DNA of 64,000 nt from Methylophilaceae bacterium LSUCC0717 (GCA_024919195.1 CP103436.1:1178001-1242000); one strand, 5' to 3'; shown: positions 9,229 through 17,413, numbered from the stretch's first letter. Made by a program: numbers and translations. The notes: a model not told the origin generated them from the letters alone.

Positions 9229-9930
9229 ATGGCAATTCACACATATTCAAAATTCGACAAGGAGCTTGAAGGTCTTCGTGCTCAGGTCATGGAGATGGGT
9301 GGAATTGTTGAAGAGCAGATTAAAGATGCCATCACATGTTTAAAGGATGCTGATTCAAAATTAATAGATAAAATTATTAATAGGGATGAAGACGTTAACG
9401 ATCTTCAAACCAGCATTGATGAGAACTGTGAATTAGTTTTGGTGAAAAGAACTCCGGTGGCGGCAGATCTTAGGTTTGTTCTAACTGTACAAAAAATAAC
9501 TACCGATCTAGAACGTATTGGTGATGAGGCAGCTAAAATTGCGAGGGCTGCAAAACGTATCTTTGAAAATGATCGCATGTCTAAACCGAGCTTGACTAAT
9601 ATTAAGTCCATGCAGAAATTAGTATCCGAAATGCTGCACACTACATTAGACTCTTTTACAAGAATGGATCCGGATGCGATCTTATCAATTATTAAAGATG
9701 ATCAATCAGTGGACGAAATCTACCAATCTTGTATGCGTAGTCAACTTACCTTGATGATGGAAGACCCTAGAAAGATTTCAACTGCACTTGAGATAATTTA
9801 CGTTGCCAAGGCAATTGAAAGAATCGGAGACCATGCAGAAAATATTTCAGAGCATATAGTTTACTGGGTCAAAGGTTCCGACGTTCGTCATCTTTCAACG
9901 AAAGAGATAAAAAAAGAACTAAAGTCTTAA
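9229..9930 (+). CDS. phoU: phosphate signalling protein PhoU
   Basis: A 233-residue, all-helical protein with two tandem PhoU domains. Recognisable blocks are FDKELEGLRAQVMEMGG, the metal-binding signature LVLVKRTPVAADLRFV with TTDLERIGDEAAKIA, and its second copy AKAIERIGDHAENISEHIVY. PhoU couples the Pst phosphate transporter to PhoR and represses the Pho regulon when phosphate is ample. No pst or phoBR gene lies next to it, so it stands apart from its partners. SD AAAGGAA precedes the ATG. Confidence 0.96.
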   Translation: MAIHTYSKFDKELEGLRAQVMEMGGIVEEQIKDAITCLKDADSKLIDKIINRDEDVNDLQTSIDENCELVLVKRTPVAADLRFVLTVQKITTDLERIGDEAAKIARAAKRIFENDRMSKPSLTNIKSMQKLVSEMLHTTLDSFTRMDPDAILSIIKDDQSVDEIYQSCMRSQLTLMMEDPRKISTALEIIYVAKAIERIGDHAENISEHIVYWVKGSDVRHLSTKEIKKELKS

Positions 9931-9941
9931 GTAAGCCTGAT

Positions 9942-10214
9942 TTATTCTTTTGGAGGGACATAACCCTCAGCCTGGTCTGCGCCAGAACCAAAAAAGTAAT
10001 TTTCGGTTTGTTGGGTTAAATATTTTCTTGCCTCTGGATCAATTAAGCTTAGGCGATTTTCATTCACCAACATGGTTTGGTGTTTTAACCATTCAGCCCA
10101 GGCCTCTTTAGAGACATTTTCAAAAATCTTTTTTCCCAATTCACCAGGGTATGGAGGGAAATCTAATCCTTCTGCTTCTTTACCTAACTTTACACAGTTT
10201 ACAAGTCTTGCCAT
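9942..10214 (-). CDS. yggX: Fe(2+)-trafficking protein YggX
   Basis: A 90-residue protein linked to iron supply and protection of Fe-S clusters from oxidation. It starts [21 protein letters not shown], the family's strictly conserved N terminus with its cysteine, and continues [20 protein letters not shown] and a C-terminal YFFG. An upstream in-frame ATG at 10256 would add 14 residues absent from the family, so the start at 10214 is chosen. It is convergent with phoU (11-base gap) and divergent from dgkA. Confidence 0.95.
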   Translation of the reverse strand: MARLVNCVKLGKEAEGLDFPPYPGELGKKIFENVSKEAWAEWLKHQTMLVNENRLSLIDPEARKYLTQQTENYFFGSGADQAEGYVPPKE

Positions 10215-10268
10215 TTTTTTCTCACATTCATTTATAATGAGTGCAAATTTTATCAAGGGAGGGATAAC

Positions 10269-10637
10269 ATGGAAAGTCCTTTTAAAGGAAAGACAGGCAT
10301 TAAAAGACTCATCAATGCCATTGGTTACTCATTTGCAGGATTTAAAGTTGCTTTCAAGAAAGAGGATGCCTTCAGACAAGAAGTGCTAATGACTCTGATT
10401 CTGGTTCCCCTTGCCATTTATTTATCAACCAACGCCATTGAACTGGTGTTGCTGATTTTTTCTACTTTGCTTGTTCTTATTGTTGAGCTATTAAACTCTG
10501 CAATCGAGGCGACCGTTGATCGTATTAGTTTAGAAAAACACAAACTCGCAAAGAGGGCTAAAGACATTGGCAGCGCCGCTGTTTTTCTTAGTCTAGTTAA
10601 TCTCTTTGCGGTTTGGTTAGTCATTATTTTTTACTAA
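10269..10637 (+). CDS. dgkA: diacylglycerol kinase
   Basis: Small trimeric inner-membrane kinase that returns diacylglycerol, a by-product of membrane-derived glucan or LPS modification, to phosphatidate. The 122-residue protein has the N-terminal amphipathic [18 protein letters not shown] with the catalytic Glu region, and the signature [20 protein letters not shown], with three membrane segments (about 37-55, 56-75, 98-120). SD GGGAGGG is strong. The end overlaps the convergent TonB receptor gene by 4 bp. Confidence 0.95.
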   Translation: MESPFKGKTGIKRLINAIGYSFAGFKVAFKKEDAFRQEVLMTLILVPLAIYLSTNAIELVLLIFSTLLVLIVELLNSAIEATVDRISLEKHKLAKRAKDIGSAAVFLSLVNLFAVWLVIIFY

Positions 10638-12730
10638 AATTCTCCACTCAATCCGAATAGAACTGACCGGCCTGGTCTTAAAAACTTATCCTTCATGAAA
10701 GAAGCATGATCACGTATCTCTTGATCAAGCAAGTTATGGCCTTTCACAAAGAACTGCAGATTATATTCAATCGGAAATTGATATGCTGCATAAGCTGTCA
10801 AATTAGTGTACCCATCAGTTTTTAATTCATTGGCAGCAATATTATCTTGAGCAAATGCTCTTAAAACATCCAACCTTGCAAACCATCGATTTTTTTCATA
10901 AGAAACACCCGCGCCCAATCGAAGTGGTGAAATCCTCGGTAAATCATCTCCGTTGTCCTGTTCAGCTCGGACATAATCCCCCTTATAAGAAAAATTAAAC
11001 TGGTCATTGATTTGATAGTTACCATCAAACTCTAACCCTTTAAATGTTGCTCCAACCGAACGATACTGAAATACACTCATTGCTTCAGCATCTTCCTCTC
11101 CCTCATGCAGGTGATAGAGGTCGTCCCCTGTATCAAATAACCCTATAAAGCGATTAAATTTCGTGTAATAAGGACCAACGCTAAAGAAGTGTCCATTATT
11201 TTTCCACTTAACTTTAAAATCAATCGTATTGGATAACTCGGTGTTAAGGTTTTCATTCCCTTTGTGGACTTGCTCAGTTGCATGATGAGCACCGTAAGGA
11301 AATAGTTCAAAAAATGCTGGTGCTCTTTCAGAATGTGCCACATTAGAATTGACAGACCAATTTTGGTTAATCTTATAAACACCCCCGATAGCAGCATTAT
11401 TAGTCTGAAATGTTTTTTCGGTTTCTCCGAATGCTTGATCATCCTCGGTTCCACCTGATCCTGCACAATCAACTGAGTCTGTGTAAGTTACGCTACACCC
11501 TCCATCACCTGTAAAAGCATTTCGTTTTACATCATGATTACCTCGTCTAAATCCTAAGGTAAGTTTATGTTCATCGATCGGAAGCTCTTCATACACATAC
11601 ACAGATTGTGAATCAGTATTAGCAGTCGGCAACAGAACTCCATTGGGTTGCTTGAAGGTTGAGTTTTCAAAGTGTAAACCCACCACACCGCTCATGCCAG
11701 CAATAGCATGATGGCCTAATTCCAAAGTTCCATCCAAGCCACGATTTTCAAATGTTGCCTCAATTTCACCCGGTTCATGGTGTTCGTCATGCTTATAGTC
11801 GGTGTGGGCCATCTTAAACTTAAAGTGGTTAAAAAAATCAAAAATATCAATATCATGAAATTCGGAATGCAGATCCCAACGACTAGTTTCCTGATCAAAA
11901 AACCCTGTGGTTGTAAGTGGATTCCCAATTTCACTATCATGCTTCGCATAAGACATACCGATATAACCTTTATCAAAGAAATATGATGCACCCAACGCGC
12001 CGCCATCAGAATCGGAACCCGAATTTCTTAATTGGCCTTTTTTACCATATGAATTTCGACTAACCTCTGAATCAGAACGTGCCAATCTGCTGGATACTGA
12101 ATAGCCCGGTAAGCTGAGATTACCTGTTTTTCTGGTATAAGCGTCGAGATGAATAACAAAATTTCCAATACCAATATCACCTACCACTGCAGAGCTGCGT
12201 TCACTGTTTGCACCACCGAATCGGGTCACTGCTCGACCGGTTGCCCCAGAAATTTTTTGCCTTGGTATGCGATGGTCTATCGCGTTTACTACCCCACCGA
12301 TGGTTCCACCCCCATACAGAACAGTTGCGGGTCCACGAATGATATCAATTTGTTCAATAACAAGAGGGTCAATGGGGACAGCATGATCCGTACTAAATGA
12401 TGACACGTCAATAGAATTAATTCCATTCCTCATAATACGGATTCGATCTCCGTCCATACCACGAATTACGGGCCTTCCTACCAAGGGACCCCAGTTTGAA
12501 AAAGAAACCCCTGGGGTATTTTCTAACGTTTCGGCAAGGTTATTTCCTCTCTGGACATCCAATTCCCTACCATTAAGGACTGAGAATGGAATGACGAATT
12601 CATCTGAACTAACTCCTAGAGGGTTAGCTGTAACAGGTGTTACTGGTAAATCTATTTGTTCTTCTGCATGAGCGAAAGTCTGAAATATTAATACAGCAAA
12701 TACGCTCAAAAGAATATTTTTGTAATGCAT
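10634..12730 (-). CDS. TonB-dependent receptor, ZnuD-like (probable zinc or other metal uptake)
   Basis: A 698-residue outer-membrane receptor. Signal peptide about 1-22 (cleavage after AHA), plug domain with DVQRGNNLAETLENTPGVS and the IDIIRGPATVLYGGGTIGGVVN block, then the 22-strand barrel ending in LFGLSGEF with the terminal Phe. Two external loops are rich in His and acids: HDEHHEPGE near residue 313 and YHLHEGEEDAEA near 540. This is the pattern of ZnuD-type zinc receptors. It follows, in the same direction, a small exported Cys/His protein (33-base gap). Substrate is inferred from loops only; copper or another metal is possible. Confidence 0.8.
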   Translation of the reverse strand: MHYKNILLSVFAVLIFQTFAHAEEQIDLPVTPVTANPLGVSSDEFVIPFSVLNGRELDVQRGNNLAETLENTPGVSFSNWGPLVGRPVIRGMDGDRIRIMRNGINSIDVSSFSTDHAVPIDPLVIEQIDIIRGPATVLYGGGTIGGVVNAIDHRIPRQKISGATGRAVTRFGGANSERSSAVVGDIGIGNFVIHLDAYTRKTGNLSLPGYSVSSRLARSDSEVSRNSYGKKGQLRNSGSDSDGGALGASYFFDKGYIGMSYAKHDSEIGNPLTTTGFFDQETSRWDLHSEFHDIDIFDFFNHFKFKMAHTDYKHDEHHEPGEIEATFENRGLDGTLELGHHAIAGMSGVVGLHFENSTFKQPNGVLLPTANTDSQSVYVYEELPIDEHKLTLGFRRGNHDVKRNAFTGDGGCSVTYTDSVDCAGSGGTEDDQAFGETEKTFQTNNAAIGGVYKINQNWSVNSNVAHSERAPAFFELFPYGAHHATEQVHKGNENLNTELSNTIDFKVKWKNNGHFFSVGPYYTKFNRFIGLFDTGDDLYHLHEGEEDAEAMSVFQYRSVGATFKGLEFDGNYQINDQFNFSYKGDYVRAEQDNGDDLPRISPLRLGAGVSYEKNRWFARLDVLRAFAQDNIAANELKTDGYTNLTAYAAYQFPIEYNLQFFVKGHNLLDQEIRDHASFMKDKFLRPGRSVLFGLSGEF

Positions 12731-12763
12731 TTTTTTCTCCTAAAAAATTTTGTAATAATTTAT

Positions 12764-13084
12764 TTAAGAGATTTGTGGCGGGCCCCTCACGGAATTGATG
12801 CTATAGAAATGCGTGAAAGCAAATATTCTATAGCTATCGTTTAAAGTTGAGTTTAACTGTTTGTTAAATAGGGTGTGATCATCATTTGAAATCACATAGG
12901 CAAAATGATTAAAGATATTACAATGTTCACAATGGTTAAGCTCCTTACTATCCTCTTTTGACTCATCCGTGCAGTGAGCCATATAAATCGCTTCTTGCAT
13001 ATGATCGATGTCATGTTGCAAAGATGTCCACTGCATAAATGCAAGGATAATTAATGCGAAAATTGCAATTTTTCTTAAAACCAT
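12764..13084 (-). CDS. small exported His/Cys-rich protein with C-terminal RGPP (DUF2946-like)
   Basis: A 106-residue protein with a signal peptide or single N-terminal membrane segment (about 5-20), a candidate metal site HCTDES...LNHCEHCNIFNH, and a C-terminal RGPP motif. Short exported proteins with this ending (DUF2946 type) commonly lie beside TonB metal receptors. It is the first gene of a two-gene unit with the ZnuD-like receptor, and diverges from the cobalamin riboswitch. A role as periplasmic metal-binding partner is inferred; the family function is not established. Confidence 0.7.
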   Translation of the reverse strand: MVLRKIAIFALIILAFMQWTSLQHDIDHMQEAIYMAHCTDESKEDSKELNHCEHCNIFNHFAYVISNDDHTLFNKQLNSTLNDSYRIFAFTHFYSINSVRGPPQIS

Positions 13085-13090
13085 TCTGCG

Positions 13091-13118
13091 ATTGTAGTCT
13101 TTCTTATGATATAGTCAA
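13091..13118 (-). promoter_or_regulatory. candidate promoter of the metal-receptor operon
   Basis: On the minus strand TTGACT (13113-13118) and TACAAT (13091-13096) are 16 bases apart. The predicted start lies about 1-3 bases from the ATG at 13084, so the transcript may be nearly leaderless. Its -35 box touches the 5' end of the cobalamin riboswitch on the other strand. I looked for a dyad-symmetric Zur-like operator and saw none convincing. Confidence 0.45.
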
Positions 13119-13276
13119 GCTTGTTGGTGGCCTAGATATAGGCATAATCGGGAAATTGGTGAAAATCCAATGCTGCCCCCGCAACGGTCAAAGAGTGTGG
13201 ATATGACAACATGTCACTGAGATTTTCTTGGGAAGACGTTATATTTTGTCTCTTGAGTCCGGATACCGGCCAATCT
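13117..13276 (+). promoter_or_regulatory. cobalamin riboswitch
   Basis: The region shows the conserved parts of the B12 riboswitch in order: CTTGTTGGTGGCC, AATCGGGAA, GGTGAAAATCC, the B12 box GCTGCCCCCGCAACGGT, GGGAAGACG, and GAGTCCGGATACCGGCC. It precedes a BtuB-like receptor gene. The family binds adenosylcobalamin and shuts expression off when the vitamin is plentiful. A short hairpin between aptamer and start (13294-13318) may be the expression platform. Boundaries are set by the outermost conserved blocks. Confidence 0.96.
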
Positions 13277-13293
13277 TTTTTATACGGGTGAGT

Positions 13294-13318
13294 ATTAAGC
13301 TTCCTATCGACGCTTAAT
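13294..13318 (+). promoter_or_regulatory. hairpin between the B12 aptamer and the btuB start
   Basis: ATTAAGC and GCTTAAT form a 7-bp stem with an 11-base loop, ending 17 bases before the GGGAGGG Shine-Dalgarno. There is no U tract after it, so control at the level of translation (or of an alternative pairing with the aptamer) is more likely than termination. Its role is inferred from position. Confidence 0.45.
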
Positions 13319-13345
13319 CATCATGATTTGAGTCTGGGAGGGCTT

Positions 13346-15325
13346 TTGAACTGCTTTAGAATTCTTGTCTCTTTTATCTGTTTTGGCCTTTACTCTTCAG
13401 TAATTTATTCTGAGAGCCTAAATACGGATGAAGTTATTGTTTATTCAAATAAATTCTATACCTCAGAAAGTAATTCTGCTCATCATGTTGAGGTCTATGA
13501 TCACCAAGAAATTATTAATTCTGGGACCAATAATTTATTTGATTTTTTATCTAATAAGTCCTCGCTTAATGTTTCATCCTACTCAGGGAACAAGGCTGCT
13601 CCATCAATTGATATGAGAGGATATGGATTAGAAAATGGATTCCAAAATATCGTAATCAATGTGGATGGATATCGAATTAACAACATTGACATGGCTCCTA
13701 GTTTTTTAGGGACCATTAATACAAACGACATTGATCGTATTGAAATTCTAAAAGGCAGTGGCTCCGTTGTTCATGGAGATGGCTCTAATGCTGGATCAAT
13801 AAATATCTATACCAAAAATCACAATAAAACACGGATCTCATCTGCGTATGGCAATTATGGTCAAAAAAACCACTCGTTTAATACCGGGAAAAAAATTGAT
13901 AACTTTTCTATTTCTTTTTCATCAAGTTACGAGAGTAATGACGGTTATAGTCAAAAAGATTCAAGAGGTAACAAAGACAAGAGTAAGTCGAGCAATCAAA
14001 CAATTAAATTAAGCTATGAACCAGATAATTATTCTCAGATTAATTTCAAATACTCCAATACAGAATCTAACTCTCTTTTTCCAGCAGCCCTAACCAGGCT
14101 TCAGTTTAATAAAGACCCGTCTCGCAGCGGAGGACAGTATAACGAGTTCGATTACAACGATGATATCTGGGGACTAGACTACATAACCCATTTTTCAGAT
14201 AACTTTTCAGTCAAAGTCTATCACCAAGGACAAAGAAAGAAATATGATGCCAGGGACTACGCGACTAACTTAAGAAAAACAAGCGCAATTGTTAATGGAC
14301 TTGAGCTTGATTACTCCGGTAAAGGTTTTAATTTAACATCTGGAATGTCTATCAGCGAAAGAGAATTAAACGCATATCGCAACTCACAAACTCTAGTCAA
14401 CCAAGCCAACAAACAAAATGAGGCAATCTACTTACAAGCAAAACATTCTCTTGATGATAATAATAAAATGACCGTTACTTATGGGGCAAGAACAGAGAGA
14501 GTAATCACCAAATTCAATAACACTAGCATTAACACTGATCAATCTGACCGTCTATCTATGTTTGAAACTGGGTTAAATTACATTCTGAATAATCAAGTTA
14601 ACTTATTTTCTAATTTTTCCAAAAGCATGCAATCACAAGATATTGACCGCATGCTTCCTTATAACTTTGGAACCGGGAACTACGATACCTTAAATCCAAA
14701 TATTAAACCGATGCAAAGTAGGACAATTAATTTGGGCTTAAATTATATTGATCCGAAACAAAAATTAAAGATTAGTACATTTTATGCTGATCTGGAGAAT
14801 GAAATTGTTTATAACCCGACGAGTTATCAGAATGAGAATATCGATCGCACTAATAAATATGGTTATGAAGTTTTTTTAATGCGCAAACTTAATGATAAAT
14901 TTAATCTTAAATTTAACTACAGCTATACAATTGCTAAAATTTTAAATGATGCAGACAGCACAACATTCCCAAGTGGAAAATTATTACCAGGTGTTCCAAA
15001 AAACTCAATTAATTTAGCAATCCACTATGATTATGATAATTGGAACGCCTCAGTTAATCATGTATGGCGAGATAGGAGTTATATTTTTGATGATTTTAAC
15101 AATAACGCTAATATGATGTCCCCATCTTATGAATCAACCAATGCATTCGTTAAATATAGCTTGAAAAACATTACTCAATTTTCATCAATGAGTATTTTTG
15201 CCTCAATTAATAATATTTTTAATCAAAAAAATGGTATAAGAACATATACGGATGATACCTATGGTGCAATATACCCGTTTAATTTTAGAAGAACATGGTT
15301 TATCGGAATGGAAGTTGAAATATGA
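13346..15325 (+). CDS. BtuB-like TonB-dependent cobalamin receptor
   Basis: A 659-residue outer-membrane receptor placed directly behind a cobalamin riboswitch, so vitamin B12 or a related corrinoid is its likely substrate. I chose the TTG at 13346 because GGGAGGG (13336-13342) sits 4 bases before it and the product then begins with a good signal peptide (MNCFRILVSFICFGLYSSVIYSE, cleaved after YSE or nearby, shown in part). The TTG at 13328 would place the Shine-Dalgarno inside the gene. The plug has IDRIEILKGSGSVVHGDGSNAGSINIYTK (partial: ILKGSGSVVHGDG), and the barrel ends FRRTWFIGMEVEI. It overlaps the next gene by 4 bp. Confidence 0.85.
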   Translation: MNCFRILVSFICFGLYSSVIYSESLNTDEVIVYSNKFYTSESNSAHHVEVYDHQEIINSGTNNLFDFLSNKSSLNVSSYSGNKAAPSIDMRGYGLENGFQNIVINVDGYRINNIDMAPSFLGTINTNDIDRIEILKGSGSVVHGDGSNAGSINIYTKNHNKTRISSAYGNYGQKNHSFNTGKKIDNFSISFSSSYESNDGYSQKDSRGNKDKSKSSNQTIKLSYEPDNYSQINFKYSNTESNSLFPAALTRLQFNKDPSRSGGQYNEFDYNDDIWGLDYITHFSDNFSVKVYHQGQRKKYDARDYATNLRKTSAIVNGLELDYSGKGFNLTSGMSISERELNAYRNSQTLVNQANKQNEAIYLQAKHSLDDNNKMTVTYGARTERVITKFNNTSINTDQSDRLSMFETGLNYILNNQVNLFSNFSKSMQSQDIDRMLPYNFGTGNYDTLNPNIKPMQSRTINLGLNYIDPKQKLKISTFYADLENEIVYNPTSYQNENIDRTNKYGYEVFLMRKLNDKFNLKFNYSYTIAKILNDADSTTFPSGKLLPGVPKNSINLAIHYDYDNWNASVNHVWRDRSYIFDDFNNNANMMSPSYESTNAFVKYSLKNITQFSSMSIFASINNIFNQKNGIRTYTDDTYGAIYPFNFRRTWFIGMEVEI

Positions 15326-15882
15326 TGCAAGCATTTAGTAAAAATAATCTACTTTTGGTTAGTTTTTTAATTTTTTTGATGTTTCTCACACGGGGTAGTC
15401 ATTTTTTAACTGAGTTTTCAATTCCTGATGCTAGTTTAATTATCTTTTTATGTTTAGGTTTATTGATACCTTCTATCTTACTTTTTTGCGTATTTTTTAT
15501 TCTTAGTGCAGTTATTGATTTTGGTTCTGGTTTTTTTGATAACAGCTTGGCATTTTGTTTAACTGATGGATATTGGGGCCTGATTCCTACATACTTTGTA
15601 ATGTTCTTCGCTGGTAAGTTAATTAAAAATTACGATATTAAATTCAATACATTTTTTGTGGTAGCTTTTGTTAGCACAACACTCGCTTTTATCATCTCAA
15701 CAAATACCTACTACATGTTCTCCGATAGGTTTGGAAGTCCTTCATTCTTCACATCAATTCAGTATGGTTGGAATTATTTCCCTGCTTATTTGATACCCAA
15801 CCTAGTATACGGATCAATTGTCTATTATTTATATCAACTTGATCTCAGAAACTATTTCTCAAAATTCATACAAAGAAGTTAG
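15322..15882 (+). CDS. polytopic membrane protein, probable BtuM-like cobalamin transporter
   Basis: A 186-residue protein with about six hydrophobic segments (roughly 10-24, 38-60, 60-68, 86-100, 111-127, 155-171). It overlaps the riboswitch-controlled receptor gene by 4 bp, so it belongs to the B12 regulon. Features recalled from the solitary ECF S-component-like transporter BtuM are present: TRGSHF near the N terminus, IPDASL, a lone cysteine in AFCLTDGYWGLIP (Cys79) at about the place where BtuM has its cobalt-coordinating cysteine, and a late SDRFGSPS...YFPAYL segment. It would carry cobalamin across the inner membrane. This is inference from recalled family features plus regulation, not an alignment. 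Confidence 0.6.
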   Translation: MMQAFSKNNLLLVSFLIFLMFLTRGSHFLTEFSIPDASLIIFLCLGLLIPSILLFCVFFILSAVIDFGSGFFDNSLAFCLTDGYWGLIPTYFVMFFAGKLIKNYDIKFNTFFVVAFVSTTLAFIISTNTYYMFSDRFGSPSFFTSIQYGWNYFPAYLIPNLVYGSIVYYLYQLDLRNYFSKFIQRS

Positions 15883-15924
15883 CCTTTCATTATCATTATT
15901 TGATATAATTTCACGTTCAAATTT

Positions 15925-16000
15925 GGCCAGATAGCTCAGTTGGTAGAGCAGTGGACTGAAAATCCTCGTGTCGACAGTTCGATTCTGTCTCTGGCCACCA
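15925..16000 (+). tRNA. tRNA-Phe (GAA)
   Basis: A 76-base cloverleaf with acceptor GGCCAGA/TCTGGCC, D-loop AGCTCAGTTGGTAGAGC, anticodon loop CTGAAAA (anticodon GAA), T-arm GACAGTTCGATTCTGTC and an encoded CCA end. An extended -10 promoter element TGATATAAT (TATAAT at 15904-15909) lies 15 bases upstream, and a T tract follows the CCA at once, consistent with a single-tRNA transcript. Confidence 0.97.
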
Positions 16001-16046
16001 CTCTTTTTTTACTCTATCAATCTCTCTTGAATACAAAAATAATTAT

Positions 16047-16265
16047 CTAAATTATTGTTTTAAAAAAACCAAGTGCAAATAAAGGGATCTGCAAGCCAAA
16101 ATTGACAAGAATTGCTTTATCTTTAAAAAGAAAACCTGCTATCGTCCATCCAATTACTCCTACACCATGAAAATAAATATTTAGCGGATAAATATTTAAA
16201 TTGGTTAGAAGAATTCCTGTTAATACTAGTGCCGTACTTATCCACTTAATCATCATATGATCCAT
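16047..16265 (-). CDS. small membrane protein (DUF6552-like)
   Basis: A 72-residue protein with two to three membrane segments: about 8-24 (WISTALVLTGILLTNL), 29-46 (IYFHGVGVIGWTIAGFLF) and 52-70 (AILVNFGLQIPLFALGFF). The layout, with NIYPLNIYFHGVGVIGW, resembles small inner-membrane proteins common in planktonic bacteria. No catalytic residues are apparent. It is followed by another tiny membrane gene on the same strand upstream (31-base gap), suggesting a pair. Start could also be the ATG at codon 4 or 5. Function unknown. Confidence 0.6.
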   Translation of the reverse strand: MDHMMIKWISTALVLTGILLTNLNIYPLNIYFHGVGVIGWTIAGFLFKDKAILVNFGLQIPLFALGFFKTII

Positions 16266-16296
16266 TCACTTTAAATTTTATAAAGAAAGAAATTAA

Positions 16297-16479
16297 TTAT
16301 TTATCACTAAAAAAGATATAGATAAAAATAATTGCGATAACTAAAAAGAGTAGCCACATTCTTTTAATTTCAGATTTTCTCTCATCATTGGCAACTTTAA
16401 ATTCTTTGTAGCCATCCCATGAGTGTTTGAAAATAAAGAAAAAAAAGATTAAAGCTATTAATTGATATACATAATCCAT
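16297..16479 (-). CDS. tiny two-TM membrane protein
   Basis: A 60-residue protein with two hydrophobic segments (about 3-19 and 42-58) joined by a charged linker (EFKVANDERKSEIKRMW), a hairpin with both ends likely on the same side of the membrane. It is not recognised. It is encoded directly upstream of the other small membrane protein and diverges from the ROK kinase gene. Coding status rests on the sensible membrane topology and the lack of any competing ORF. Confidence 0.5.
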   Translation of the reverse strand: MDYVYQLIALIFFFFIFKHSWDGYKEFKVANDERKSEIKRMWLLFLVIAIIFIYIFFSDK

Positions 16480-16534
16480 AAAACAATACTAACAAAAACT
16501 TGACCAAACTTTAATTTAAAAATATATTTTTTTG

Positions 16535-17413
16535 ATGGGAGAAAAGTTTAATATCGGGATTGATCTTGGTGGTACAAAAATTGAAACGATTGTACTGAAG
16601 GATGAATTACCTATATTTAGAGATCGTATTCCAACTGAGGCGGAACAAGGTCCTGATCATATCCTCAACCAAATATCAAAAATTTATACTCAAGCATTGG
16701 ATGTGGTTGGATCAGATGACTTTACAGTCGGTATTTGCACTCCCGGCTCTATTGCACCTGACACAAAGTTGCTGAGGAATTCAAACACCTTATGCCTTAA
16801 TGGCACCGCCTTACACTCAATGATTGAAGAAAAACTTAATCACTCTGTCGAAATCGAAAATGATGCGAATTGTTTCGCTTTAGCCGAAGCAACCCTAGGA
16901 GCTGGCAAAGGCCATGAGCTGGTATTTGGAATTATTATGGGGACAGGTTGCGGTGGTGGTTTTGTGTTTAACAATCAAATTCGTCTGGGTCCAAATTTGA
17001 TATCTGGTGAATGGGGCCACTCCGTCTTATATCCAGATGGCAATGAATGTTATTGTGGCAAAAGAGGATGTGTAGAAACCTACATATCAGGTGGCGGTTT
17101 AGAAACACAATTAAAAAATCATGGCATTAATTATTCTGCTAAAGAGTTTCTGAACAAAAAAAATAAGAATGAATTAGAAATTAAAATTTTTGATGAGTTT
17201 TTGAATAATTTTGGAAGATCCGTTGCCAATATCATTAATAGTATTGACCCAGATATAATTGTTTTAGGTGGAGGACTATCTAACCTAACAAGACTTTATA
17301 GCCAAGGTATTGAGGAAATTCAAAGGTATGTTTTTTCTGGATCTTTCAAAACACCAATTGTCATGAATAAGCTTGGAGACTCTGCTGGAGTTTACGGAGC
17401 AGCTTTGTTGTAA
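16535..17413 (+). CDS. ROK-family sugar kinase
   Basis: A 292-residue ROK kinase with N-terminal phosphate-binding GIDLGGTKIETIVL, the catalytic region IENDANCFALAEA, GIIMGTGCGGGFV, HSVLYPDG and the zinc motif CYCGKRGCVETYISG. Substrate could be glucose, fructose or N-acetylglucosamine; the motifs do not decide. A TTG at 16532 directly precedes the ATG at 16535, which is preferred. It stands alone, divergent from the small membrane genes. Confidence 0.9.
   Translation: MGEKFNIGIDLGGTKIETIVLKDELPIFRDRIPTEAEQGPDHILNQISKIYTQALDVVGSDDFTVGICTPGSIAPDTKLLRNSNTLCLNGTALHSMIEEKLNHSVEIENDANCFALAEATLGAGKGHELVFGIIMGTGCGGGFVFNNQIRLGPNLISGEWGHSVLYPDGNECYCGKRGCVETYISGGGLETQLKNHGINYSAKEFLNKKNKNELEIKIFDEFLNNFGRSVANIINSIDPDIIVLGGGLSNLTRLYSQGIEEIQRYVFSGSFKTPIVMNKLGDSAGVYGAALL

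Noticed and set aside
9942-10256. Longer yggX start at 10256
   Set aside because: The conserved family N terminus [11 protein letters not shown] begins at 10214.
11143-12006. Frames of 96-109 residues inside the TonB receptor
   Set aside because: They are out-of-frame same-strand shadows of the receptor and show no domain or start signal.
13085-13116. Zur or Fur operator ahead of the metal-receptor operon
   Set aside because: No convincing dyad close to the known consensus was found by eye; a matrix scan would be needed.
13328-13345. TTG at 13328 as start of the BtuB-like receptor
   Set aside because: The Shine-Dalgarno would then be inside the gene; the TTG at 13346 has it at a correct distance and a proper signal peptide.
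15883-16046. Integration site or island border at tRNA-Phe
   Set aside because: No integrase and no repeat of the tRNA 3' end was noticed downstream; the neighbours look native.
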